Shown here: piece by piece, positions 53,416 to 63,549 of the stretch | How the letters are laid out: each line of letters opens with the position of its first letter | Numbering within the stretch: position 1 is the first letter of the stretch | From: DASWJZ01 sp963814905 | GTDB lineage: Bacteria; Pseudomonadota; Alphaproteobacteria; Rhizobiales; Afifellaceae | DNA length: 64,000 bases | Direction of reading: 5' to 3' | NCBI GenBank assembly: GCA_963814905.1 | Contig: CAWFEM010000013.1 | Span: 441,043-505,042 of the forward strand | Translations under genes and position numbers: made by a program | Notes under the pieces: generated by a model | Database searches by the model: none | The model's input: only the letters and a program-made list of their open reading frames with translations | What the model was told of the DNA's origin: nothing

Positions 53416-53628
53416 CAGCAGTCCCACTATTCGTGCACTTTCCGGCGCAGCCTTCGAAGGCCCGCCGGTTTCCGCGGGTTTCGGGCACCACGTCTGGCGG
53501 AGCAAGCGCGTCTCCGCGTGCTGTGGGGCGGGTTTTGGGCATTCGTCTCCACCTGGCCGATTTCCACAGCGAGACGCGTCGCGATGCGATGCAAGCCAAT
53601 CCTTGGAATTGGGACTGCGGAGGATCGG

Positions 53629-55357
<1,729 letters not shown>

Positions 55358-55361
<4 letters not shown>

Positions 55362-55807
55362 AGGCCGAAGAAGCGCGGCCCCGACCAGCGGGCGCCGGTG
55401 ATTTTGCGGGCGATGGCCGACAGCGAGGCGTGTTCCTCACCGTTCCATCGAAAACCGTCCCGCAACACCTCGACCACATGGGTGCGACCGCGCCACTCGC
55501 GCACCAGCCGGGTTCCGGGGGCGATCGGCGAGAAAAGTGCTTCAGGCCCGCGGTCACCGCCCTTCCCTGACGGGACTCCCTTTTGAGGCCCTCCGCCACC
55601 GAGGCTGATCGCCGCAAGCTGGCGCCTCGTCTTCGCTGGCAGGCCGCCATAGCGCTTGGCCTGCAGGTGCCACGCAACGGCCCGCTCCAGCAGTGGTCGC
55701 TTGATGGTGCGCGACGGAGGCGATCCGTAGATCGCCTCCCACCGCTTGGCGAGGTCGGCGCGGGAGAGTTCTGAGAGGTCCGCTCCCATCCGCCGCCCAT
55801 CGTCCAT
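55358..55807 (-). CDS. DUF2924-domain protein of the recombinase cassette
   Basis: The 149-residue product has the DUF2924 features: a helical N-terminus (DLAKRWEAIYGSPPSRTIKRPLLERAVAW) and a C-terminal beta region (GTRLVREWRGRTHVVEVL, FRWNGEEHASLSAIARKITG). Genes of this family regularly precede a serine recombinase and a DUF3489 gene, and the HVVEV...W.G..Y.SLSAIA.xITG motif is shared with phage and plasmid DUF2924. A role in recombination is assumed, not shown. It overlaps the recombinase start by four bases. Confidence 0.85.
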
Positions 55808-55840
55808 TACAGCCGTTCGCCTGGTTATCAGGCTCCAACA

Positions 55841-56266
55841 TCACGCAGCGGTCTTTGCCGCCGCCCGGTGCCGCTTCTTCTCGGTGGCCGGCAGCGTGGC
55901 GCGGTAGATAGTAATGCCCTCCTCGCTCTTCGAGCGGATGACGGCGTAGCCCCGTTGTCGCAGCCTGGTCAGGGCGGCGCGCACCGTGTGCGGCAGCCAG
56001 TTCAGATCCTTCGTCAAGTCGGCGATCTTCGCGCCTGCCGGCTGGCCGAGCCGCGTCACCAGCAGCGACTGTTTGGAGCCCAAGTTGCCGGCGGCGCTCG
56101 TCTGTGAGCTAGACAATCCGTTGCTGCGACTGCCGCTCTCCTCCGTCCGGTGCTTTGGCGTCGTGCGCACCCGCGTCGGCGCCTTCCGTCCCGGTGCCTT
56201 CGTCTTTGGCGTCGTGCGCACCTGCGTCGGCGTCTTCCGTCCCGGTGCCTTCGTCTTTGTCGACAT
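55841..56266 (-). CDS. DUF3489-domain protein with a tandem-repeat N-terminus
   Basis: The 141-residue product has a C-terminal helix-turn-helix-like DUF3489 domain (LGQPAGAKIADLTKDLNWLP, HTVRAALTRLRQRGYAVI) that is usually found with DUF2924 and recombinase genes. The N-terminus holds two 17-residue repeats (KTKAPGRKTPTQVRTTP and KTKAPGRKAPTRVRTTP), basic and disordered, encoded by a 51-bp direct repeat at about 56156-56258. ATG 56266 has GGAGGATC upstream. DNA binding is likely. Confidence 0.8.
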   Translation of the reverse strand: MSTKTKAPGRKTPTQVRTTPKTKAPGRKAPTRVRTTPKHRTEESGSRSNGLSSSQTSAAGNLGSKQSLLVTRLGQPAGAKIADLTKDLNWLPHTVRAALTRLRQRGYAVIRSKSEEGITIYRATLPATEKKRHRAAAKTAA

Positions 56267-56455
56267 GTCCGATCCTCCAACCTCGCGATACCCGATGCAG
56301 CGCTTGCACCGCCGCAAGCCCGGCCAAGGCCGGGCGCAGTCGTCCTGGAGGTTCAACCAGGCCGCCAACCCCGGGGCGGCCACACGGACAGCAATGCTTC
56401 GTTCCGCCGCGAAGTCCAGTCGGTTCTGCCGGGCACTCGTTTGAGCCTGGAGCCA

Positions 56456-56740
56456 GTGAAGGTTCAAATCAGGGGCACGATCACACCTTTACCGAACAAG
56501 ACTCTAATCGCGGTTTTGCGTGAGCACGAGGCGGGTGCGAAGACGGCAGATCTGGCAGGCAAGCACGGGGTTTCGGAGGCCACACTTTACAACTGGAAGG
56601 CCAAGTATGGCGGGCTCGACGTGTTGGAGGCTAAGCGGCTGAAGGGTCTCGAGGAGGAGAACCGGAAGCTGAATAAGCTGCTGGCGGAGTCGATGCTCGA
56701 CAACGCCGCCTTGAAGGAACTTCTGACAAGAAATGTATGA
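56456..56740 (+). mobile_element. IS3-family transposase OrfA remnant
   Basis: The frame encodes the OrfA helix-turn-helix and leucine-zipper region: IAVLREHEAGAKTADLAGKHG, VSEATLYNWKAKYGGLDV, EENRKLNKLLAESMLDNAALK. The N-terminus is degenerate: removing one base at about 56500 would restore FTEQTLIAVLREHE. There is no OrfB, and the sequence becomes unrelated straight after the stop, so the element is dead. No terminal repeats were found. Confidence 0.82.
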
Positions 56741-56832
56741 CCTGCCCCGCCCGGGCAAGGCGTTTTCAAACCCAGGCCAGGGAAGCGGCCTCGTGGCGTC
56801 CCGGGGCGCTTCCTCATTGGCGAAGTCATGGC

Positions 56833-57336
56833 TTATCGGCACGTCTCCGCATAAAAACCGTAGCCCTCCACCCTTACTCGTACATACCCAGCGGCACGAG
56901 CATCCTGAACACCACGCGCCGTAGTTGTTGTGAAGTTGTCTCCCCTCCCTCGGCCCCAATAGAGCACTAATTGTGCCGAATCAGGAGTATCCACTGGATA
57001 GACGTACCCTTCGATCCGAACAAACTCGTACCCTGCGGCCAGCGCATCCCTTTCACCCTCCGGTGTCGCGGTTGTGAAGTTGTCGCCCCTTGCTCCGCTC
57101 CAGTATAGCTTAAGTGGGACCGTCCCGGGCGCCTGGTTAGCGAACACACAAGCCTGTTTCCGCACGTAGCGGTATCCCGCGGCCTGTGCCGACTGCACGC
57201 CGTCGGCGGTTGCCGTGGAGAAATTATCGCCACGAGTATCCGAGTAATAGAGAAACAACGGCTTAGTTTCGCTGGCTTGCGAAGTCGCCACGCCGCTCAG
57301 CATTAAGACCATCGCCAGCACGATTTGTGCGAACAT
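56833..57336 (-). CDS. Secreted protein with three RGDNF repeats
   Basis: The 167-residue product has a signal peptide (FAQIVLAMVLMLSGVATSQA) and three repeats of about 43 residues: LYYSDTRGDNFSTATADGVQ, LYWSGARGDNFTTATPEGER and LYWGRGRGDNFTTTTARGVQ, each followed by an AAGY(x)(x)VR segment. The pattern resembles carbohydrate-binding or DUF5648-type repeats (LYRYY...GDHFYT). AAGGAGG lies six bases before ATG 57336. It is the last of three secreted-protein genes in a row. The function is unknown. Confidence 0.82.
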   Translation of the reverse strand: MFAQIVLAMVLMLSGVATSQASETKPLFLYYSDTRGDNFSTATADGVQSAQAAGYRYVRKQACVFANQAPGTVPLKLYWSGARGDNFTTATPEGERDALAAGYEFVRIEGYVYPVDTPDSAQLVLYWGRGRGDNFTTTTARGVQDARAAGYVRVRVEGYGFYAETCR

Positions 57337-57501
57337 TGAGATTCCTCCTTGACGCATGATCAAAAGGCTCTTTTCACAATCGAACCTGCGGAGTGGATGA
57401 AAAATGCCTCCAGCTGGGATTTCCCAGATACATGCTTGAAGTTTGGCGGCGTCAGTATAGCGCGAGTCGCCCGATACGGCCTCACCGCCCCCCGTGGACG
57501 C

Positions 57502-57954
57502 CTACGGCTTGAACGTGACGAAGCCGAAGCGCGCGGTCTGGCCGACGCCGTTCGAATCGTAGCAGTAGACAAGGAGCTTGCCGCTGACGCTGGATGAGCG
57601 GCAAAACCGCGTGTCGCCTGCGGGCGTGATCACCGTCGAGTAGTTCGTGTAGTAGTAGCTCTCACTGTCGATGCCGATCTCGTAGCGCTTGTAGGTGGCG
57701 TTGTACGTCGAAGACCAGTTTCCGGTTCCGGATTGTTTTGCGCCGTTGGAGTAGACCACACCGAAAGCGAGGGGCCCTGAGACATCGGCAAGCGCATTGG
57801 CGGCATCGGCAGCGGCATCGGCTTCCGCGTCGGTCACTTCGGCGGTCGCGGCACCGGCGGCCGCATCGTCGACCGGAAGGCTGTTCTCCTGCCCGATCGC
57901 TGCCGGGCCGCTGGCGAAAAGGAACACCGTCGCAAATAGGAGTGATGATCTCAT
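57502..57954 (-). CDS. Secreted protein consisting mainly of the domain shared with the neighbouring protease
   Basis: The 150-residue product has a signal peptide (LLFATVFLFASGPAAIG), an Ala/Asp-rich acidic linker and a C-terminal domain of about 90 residues: SGPLAFGVVYSNGAKQSG, NWSSTYNATYKRYEIGID, then VITPAGDTRFCRSSSVSGKL and YCYDSNGVGQTARFGFV. The same domain ends the metalloprotease encoded just upstream. Two Cys may form a disulfide. I do not recognise the domain. ATG 57954 is chosen because it gives the signal peptide. Confidence 0.78.
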   Translation of the reverse strand: MRSSLLFATVFLFASGPAAIGQENSLPVDDAAAGAATAEVTDAEADAAADAANALADVSGPLAFGVVYSNGAKQSGTGNWSSTYNATYKRYEIGIDSESYYYTNYSTVITPAGDTRFCRSSSVSGKLLVYCYDSNGVGQTARFGFVTFKP

Positions 57955-58006
57955 TTTCGCGCTCCCTCTGTTCGAGCAAAATATCCTTAATGACCCCGCG
58001 CGGGCC

Positions 58007-59569
58007 CTACTTTTTGTAGATGACGAAGGCGAAACGCGACGTGGTCGGGTTGCCGTTGCTGCCGTGGCACGTGATGAGAAGCTTTCCGCCAACGCTGTCG
58101 GTCTTGCAGAAGCGGATGTCGCCTGCCGGGGTCACTGCCGTGCTGTACTTCAGGTAATAGTAGCTCTCGGCATTGACGCTGATCTCGTAGCGCTTGTACG
58201 TGGCGTTGTAAGCGCTGCTCCAGTTGTTGGTCCCGGACGCCTTCGCTCCGTTCGCCAGGATCGTTCCGAAAGCCAGCGGGCCGCTGGCGGTCGTCGCGTC
58301 CATGCGGAAGTTGGCGACGGTGCAGGCAGTCTCGTTCAAGACACGAGCGTTGTTGTGCGTCGCCGCCGTGCCCATGGCGACTGCGCCGTAGGCGACGTTG
58401 GGGTTGGACCAGTAGTTCAGCCTCGTGCAACCGCTCGGACAAGCATATGACATGATCGTCCGCCAGTTACCCGGCTGATAGTAGTAGCCGTGCCCATAGG
58501 CAAAAGGCGAACTCGTCGAGTCGGCCTCTGGATTGTGCCGTGCGCCCTGCAAGTGCCCGATCTCGTGAGCGAATGAGTAGTAACCCGTCGCGCAGTTCTG
58601 TCCGACAACGGCGAAGGCGGTGTCCGCCGTGGCGCCGATGGCCGCCGCGATGCCGCAGTAGTCTCCGTTTCCAGTAATCAGCACAGCGACGTCCGCGTGA
58701 TGCGCGTCGCGCAGCGCATGCACTTCATCCATCTGGCCGTCACCGTTGATCCGAAAGCGATCGCGATCCGTGGCCATGTTGCCGCTCTCGGTGTAGCTCG
58801 TCTGATAGGAGTGAGCGAGGGCTATGTGCGTATTGATCTGGCTGTGGGTGTAGCCCTGGTTGGTTTCGTCGATGGCGAGCTGTATTAGCGCGGCGATGTT
58901 GCCGGCCTGCGCTTTGGCCGTCGGCGTGTAAGCGACGATTGCCTTGTAGTCGTTGCAGGCATCCGCCGTGCCCGCGGCTCGCTGCATGTCGCGAAGGGGC
59001 ATGGCAGAAGAGCCGTGCTCCAACTGCTCGAACTCCGGCGGCTCGTCCGGAGGAAGGGCGGCTTGGTCGACCTCAATGAGCGCCTGCTCCTGCCCGAGGG
59101 GGCGTACGCGGTAGAGCTTGCCGCCTGCGTGGATGGTGCCCACCACATCGTTGCCCTTGACGACGAGCATCGCGTCATCGGGGACGCCGCTTGGCGGCGT
59201 CTCGGAGCTACGGGCGATGAAGCTGTAGTCGTTCGGTGCGCGCTGCTCGGTGGCGACGTTGTCAAGCACGACGGTTCTTCCGCCGATGTTCAGTGACACT
59301 CGGTCTGCCGTTTTGAGGATGTCTTCGTTGATTTTGATGAAGCTGACTGCGCCGCTGGAGGGATCGGCCTCGTAAGCTTGCAGCTGGGCCTGCATGTCTG
59401 CGGGCAGGTCAGCGCGCGACATCGTCGTGTAGGAGAATAGCGGCGCGGCGGCCTCAGCCGCTTGCGAGGTCTGCTGCGCGTGTGCGCACGGCAAACCGGA
59501 TAACGCAATGACGGACGATGCTGCGAATGCTGCGCATATCGTGACGAGGGTCTTAAGTGTTGTCGACAT
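58007..59569 (-). CDS. Secreted zinc metalloprotease (metzincin, reprolysin-like)
   Basis: The 520-residue product has a signal peptide (LVTICAAFAASSVIALSGL), a propeptide-like region of about 150 residues, and a metzincin catalytic domain with the zinc site HEIGHLQGARH and the Met-turn in TIMSYACP. A C-terminal domain of about 90 residues follows (SGPLAFGTILANGAKASG, NWSSAYNATYKRYEISVN), the same as in the next gene. It is probably exported beyond the inner membrane to degrade protein. ATG 59569 has GGAGGATC upstream. Confidence 0.92.
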   Translation of the reverse strand: MSTTLKTLVTICAAFAASSVIALSGLPCAHAQQTSQAAEAAAPLFSYTTMSRADLPADMQAQLQAYEADPSSGAVSFIKINEDILKTADRVSLNIGGRTVVLDNVATEQRAPNDYSFIARSSETPPSGVPDDAMLVVKGNDVVGTIHAGGKLYRVRPLGQEQALIEVDQAALPPDEPPEFEQLEHGSSAMPLRDMQRAAGTADACNDYKAIVAYTPTAKAQAGNIAALIQLAIDETNQGYTHSQINTHIALAHSYQTSYTESGNMATDRDRFRINGDGQMDEVHALRDAHHADVAVLITGNGDYCGIAAAIGATADTAFAVVGQNCATGYYSFAHEIGHLQGARHNPEADSTSSPFAYGHGYYYQPGNWRTIMSYACPSGCTRLNYWSNPNVAYGAVAMGTAATHNNARVLNETACTVANFRMDATTASGPLAFGTILANGAKASGTNNWSSAYNATYKRYEISVNAESYYYLKYSTAVTPAGDIRFCKTDSVGGKLLITCHGSNGNPTTSRFAFVIYKK

Positions 59570-60056
59570 GCCCGATCCTCCTCCCGTAACTGACAGGCGA
59601 AGCGAGGTAAGGGGCGGTCTCGCCGACTAAGGCGGCGACCGGCGGCGCCTACCCTGATGCACGCAAGCCCTGCTGCGCAACGCGAGCTTTTGGACGTTGA
59701 GCCGCTATTTCGAGGAGAATAATCTGCAATCCAAAATGGCAAATTTATGGTCGGTGTGATCACGATCGGATAGCCTGACCCTGGCGACGGGGACGCCGGA
59801 CCGCCGAGCGGGAATCATTTTTCAGCCCTTATCGCGCGGAGCACAAAAGTGATCCTCCCCCGCCGAAGTTCTCTAATCGCACTGGTCAAGGCTTTGGTTC
59901 TCGGGATGTCGCGTTCTCGCAGGGCTCAGAGTTCTCTCCTCGGTCAACCGCTCGGATGCCGCATGTTGGCGTTGGAGTGCCGCACAGGCGCGGCGCTCGG
60001 AGACCGACAATACGCGCGTCGAACATGCTCGATGCAGGCGCAGCGCCGCGCGGGAC
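59570..60056. other. Intergenic stretch, no gene supported
   Basis: This stretch between the protease gene and an IS fragment has no frame with recognisable protein features. It may hold the protease promoter near 59600-59700, which I cannot place. Composition is somewhat less GC-rich around 59690-59760 than in the core regions. Confidence 0.5.
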
Positions 60057-60241
60057 TTAGTAGTTTCCCCGGGCCGCCTCCTGCAGGATCAGCTTGTCGA
60101 GCGTCAGATCCGACACCGCCCGACGAAGCCTCTGGTTCTCCGTCTCAAGGTCCTTCAGACGCTTCACCTGATCGCTCTTCAGCCGCCAAACTCCTGCCGC
60201 CAGCGATAGTACGTCACCTCGCTCACGCCGATCGAATCGCG
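60057..60241 (-). mobile_element. IS3/IS407-type transposase OrfA fragment
   Basis: On the minus strand the end reads QVKRLKDLETENQRLRRAV, then LTLDKLILQEAARGNY and stop, the classic OrfA leucine-zipper end of IS407/ISRle-type elements. Upstream, SIGVSEVTYYRWRQEFGG fits the helix-turn-helix but lies one frame away; adding one base at about 60186 restores the join. No OrfB remains. This is a different lineage from the fragment at 56456. Confidence 0.8.
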
Positions 60242-60842
60242 AGTGGAGGCTCTCGCGCGCCGCGAAGCGGGAGAGCCTCTCACAGAGATTGGGCGCTCCT
60301 ACGCTGTTTCGCATTCGACCATATCACGACTGCGATAGTCGGACCCAACTCGCCGTCCCCTGACAGCTCGTCGTTTGTCGATGTCCGGTTTGGGTCCAGA
60401 AGCGGACCCCGCGGACCCGCTTGGCTATGTCTGCTTCGCGTCAGAAGGGGACGTTGCGAGGTCCTTGAAGGAAGCTCGCCCTCACCGCGCACTGTCACGG
60501 GATCACGCCTTTGAGCCGGAGAGGCGCTCGGCCGCTTCCCTCAAGACCGCCGCGGCCTCCCGCTGCTCTTCGGCAGTCATCAGCGTCCCGTCGACATCGC
60601 TGTGATGGCAGGCAAGTTAAGAATGACCTTGGTCATGCCGCGGTCGGCTTCGTCATGGCGATCTTCACGACCGTCGCCGCCGGAGGCGCAGAATCCATCT
60701 ATCCGGCGAATTGTCGTCGAAATGCAGGCAATCGCTTAAGCGCGAGCGTGGGACGATGCTCCTGCCCTCGTCGGCATGAAAGTCATGGGCGCAAGAGATC
60801 TCGTCCGACAACGAGCGGCCAGCCAACCGGGAGGTGGCTCCC
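60242..60842. other. Intergenic stretch with decayed coding traces
   Basis: A GTCCGGTTTGGGTCCAGAAG repeat motif of a kind common in Rhizobiales sits at about 60382-60401. On the minus strand, 60504-60600 reads SDVDGTLMTAEEQREAAAVL before a stop, which looks like the end of a lost gene of unknown family. No intact gene is seen. The last 60 bases lead into the GGDEF-EAL gene. Confidence 0.5.
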
Positions 60843-63119
60843 ATGAGCCAGGCTCATATTCGTTCGGGCGAGTCCGAGGTGGGACCTGTGAATACCATCA
60901 GCGCCGCCATTAATAGACTCCAGTCGGAGTTCGGCGAGACAATCTCCCCAAAGGAAGAATGGCGAGCATTGCTCGATGAGGTGCGCATTTCCAGCGAACG
61001 AATTGAGCAGGAAGTTCGGTCGCTTGGAGAGAACCGCGAACTGCTGCTGGCAATCATTGATTTGATACCGGTGGCGTTCTTCGTGAAGGATCACCGGAGC
61101 CGTTTCTTTCTCATGAACCGCGCGTGCGAGGAACAATGGGGGATGTCTTTCTCCGATCTGCGCGACACCGACGCGAGCCAGATATTTCCCCCCGATCAGA
61201 TGAAACATTTCCTCGCATCGGATCGATCCATTTTTGAGGGGCGGCAACCCGTTGAATTTGAGGAGGCGTTCTGGAGCGCGGCCAAGCAGGAGAATAGAAC
61301 GGGATATACGTTCAAGCGGCCGATGTATGACGCGGACGGAAATCCGCAATACCTGGTGTGCGTCACCCTCGACATTACCGACCGCAAGCTGGCCGAAGAA
61401 CACATTCGCGAAAACGAGAGCACGATCCGCGGCCTCGTCGAGCAGGGTATATCGGGCATCTTTGTCGCTGACGAGGATGGAAAGATCGCCTACGTCAATC
61501 CGCGTTTTGCGAAGATGATCGGATACGATTCGGGGGCAGAGTTTATCGGTCACTCGCTCATCGACTTCATCTCCGACGCCGACAAGCCGGCGGTGGCGGA
61601 AGCGATGGCCGCGTTGCTCTCTGGCGGAGCACCAAGCGCTGAGGTTGCGGCGTCAATCCAGTTGAGGCGAGGCGGCGCGATCGATGTTCTCGCTCAGGGT
61701 TCGCTGACGACATTTCACGGGAAGCGCGCAATCGTCGGCGTGGTGATGGACGTCACAGAACGCAAGAAGGCGCAGGAGAAGCTCGAGTTCACGGCACGTC
61801 ACGACGCACTCACCGGGCTTGCCAATCGACAGGTCTTCATGAAGGCGGTCCTGCAAGCAATCGCGCGGGCAGACAGAGCCGAGAAAAGCTTCGCGGTGCT
61901 CTATCTGGATCTCGACCATTTCAAGGATGTCAACGATACACTTGGTCACCCGGCTGGAGACGCCCTCCTTTGCGAGGTCGCTGGGCGGATTCAGCAGAAC
62001 ATTCGTGAGACCGATCTCGCCGCGCGCTTCGGAGGGGATGAATTCGCGGTGCTGACCACATCTATCAACGAGCCGGCTGACGCTGCGAACGTGGCTGACA
62101 AGATTGTCGAAGCAGTTGGTCGCCCGATTTTTATTGAAGGGAGCGACATCCGCTGTGACGTTAGTATCGGAATTTCTGTTTACGAGGGTGGCCCCGTCGA
62201 ACCGGAGTCAATGCTATCTCAGGCCGACGTGGCGCTCTACCAAGCAAAATCGGATGGACGGGCCACCTACCGGTTCTTCACTGATTCAATGGAAGCGGAG
62301 GTCAGAACCCGAGTTGCTGTGACGTCTGAGCTTCGCGAAGCGATTCCTTCCGGACAGCTCTTTTTACTGTACCAGCCGCAAATTGATTCGGCCACTGGGC
62401 GAATCATCGGCGTCGAGTTGCTGGTACGTTGGCGCCACCCTACGAGGGGGGTGCTGCCGCCGTCCGAATTCATACCGATCGCCGAGAAATCCAATCTCAT
62501 TGTGGCGATTGATCACTGGGTAAACCGCGAAGCTTGCAGGCAGGCAAAAGCGTGGATGGATGCAGGCCTCCCGCCCCTGGTGATGTCGGTGAATGTATCG
62601 GGGGCGCAGTTTAGACGCGCGATGGATCTAGAAAATGATGTCGCAGTCGTCCTTGCGAACTCAAAGCTGCCGCCTCAGCTGCTTGAATTGGAACTAACTG
62701 AAACTATCCTCATGGAGGCTGCGCAGGAACAAAGCGACGTACTTGCGCGATTGCGCCGAAGCGGCGTCAAATTTGCGATTGACGATTTCGGCACCGGGTA
62801 TTCTTCGCTCGACTATCTGCGTCGGTTCCCAGTCGACCGGATCAAGATCGCCCAGGTTTTTGTTGCGGGGATCGAGACTGACCCAAGCAGCGCGGCAATT
62901 GTGCGGGCAATTATCGCGCTCGCCCGGGAATTGAGCATAGTCGCAATTGCCGAAGGTGTCGAAACCGCTCGGCAAGTAGAATTGCTCAAAGGGTGGGGCT
63001 GCCCCCAGATGCAAGGCTACTATTTCGCCAGGCCCCTGGTAGCCGATGACTTCGCGTTACTCATGCGCGGTGGTGAAGTCATCGCATCAAAGACAATTGC
63101 GCCCAGGACCGCTGCATGA
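60843..63119 (+). CDS. PAS-PAS-GGDEF-EAL cyclic-di-GMP signalling protein
   Basis: The 758-residue product has an N-terminal coiled region, a PAS domain at about 70-190 (LAIIDLIPVAFFVKDHRSRF), a second PAS at about 195-310 (LVEQGISGIFVADEDGKIAY), a GGDEF domain with intact RFGGDEFAVL, and an EAL domain with the signature as ELL (GVELLVRWRHP) plus DDFGTGYSSLDYL and AEGVETARQVELL. Both the cyclase and the phosphodiesterase catalytic residues look present. It is soluble. ATG 60843 has GGGAGG upstream; GTG 60834 is in frame. Signals sensed by PAS are unknown. Confidence 0.95.
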   Translation: MSQAHIRSGESEVGPVNTISAAINRLQSEFGETISPKEEWRALLDEVRISSERIEQEVRSLGENRELLLAIIDLIPVAFFVKDHRSRFFLMNRACEEQWGMSFSDLRDTDASQIFPPDQMKHFLASDRSIFEGRQPVEFEEAFWSAAKQENRTGYTFKRPMYDADGNPQYLVCVTLDITDRKLAEEHIRENESTIRGLVEQGISGIFVADEDGKIAYVNPRFAKMIGYDSGAEFIGHSLIDFISDADKPAVAEAMAALLSGGAPSAEVAASIQLRRGGAIDVLAQGSLTTFHGKRAIVGVVMDVTERKKAQEKLEFTARHDALTGLANRQVFMKAVLQAIARADRAEKSFAVLYLDLDHFKDVNDTLGHPAGDALLCEVAGRIQQNIRETDLAARFGGDEFAVLTTSINEPADAANVADKIVEAVGRPIFIEGSDIRCDVSIGISVYEGGPVEPESMLSQADVALYQAKSDGRATYRFFTDSMEAEVRTRVAVTSELREAIPSGQLFLLYQPQIDSATGRIIGVELLVRWRHPTRGVLPPSEFIPIAEKSNLIVAIDHWVNREACRQAKAWMDAGLPPLVMSVNVSGAQFRRAMDLENDVAVVLANSKLPPQLLELELTETILMEAAQEQSDVLARLRRSGVKFAIDDFGTGYSSLDYLRRFPVDRIKIAQVFVAGIETDPSSAAIVRAIIALARELSIVAIAEGVETARQVELLKGWGCPQMQGYYFARPLVADDFALLMRGGEVIASKTIAPRTAA

Positions 63120-63241
63120 CTGACAGGCAGAGGATGGCACAGGGTGTCCGGCCAAGTGCAGGACCATCTTCGGCGAGCGTTCGATTTCCGGATTGGGTCA
63201 GATTCGGAAGTCAAAGCGTCAGCGTTGGCGTCTGCTTTACC

Positions 63242-63480
63242 TCAGTGAGCGGACAAGCACGAGCTGGGCTTGCGGGTCTGTTTGGCGCCAGGAGGAGAAA
63301 CCAAATCTTCACCGGTCCCCTTCCGCATCTGGGTATGGGGGCGGCACCGGTCGACATAGGCAAGGCACATCACGATCTCGTCCGGGAGTGGGCCATCGGG
63401 CACGGTCAGCGTCATGGTGTCGAAGTGATCGAAGGACCAGGGGATTGTCCTTGTGCCCGAGCGGCAGGTCGATCGAGATT
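63242..63480 (-). pseudogene. DUF1185 (amino acid synthesis family) gene, C-terminal remnant
   Basis: On the minus strand SIDLPLGHKDNP is followed, after removing one C of a CCCC run at 63440-63443, by WSFDHFDTMTLTVPD and GPLPDEIVMCLAYVDRCRPH. This matches the C-terminal part of the DUF1185 family (IDVPLHHKD...FDxMxVxxPDAPxxDEI). There is no start, and a stop lies in frame just upstream, so only a fragment remains. Confidence 0.65.
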
Positions 63481-63549
63481 CATGGTCCGATGTTGACGTT
63501 GAAAGAGATGACCGCCTCCCGCCGCCGGCAGAGCCTGCTGCGTTCCCGG

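Noticed and set aside
53372..53430. Frame ending in a GPPGLEPGT segment across the tRNA
   Set aside because: This peptide is the usual false translation of the antisense strand of a tRNA T-arm and acceptor; it is not a protein end.
63116..63496. 126-codon plus-strand frame after the GGDEF-EAL gene
   Set aside because: The opposite strand carries recognisable DUF1185 remnant sequence; the plus frame has no motifs.
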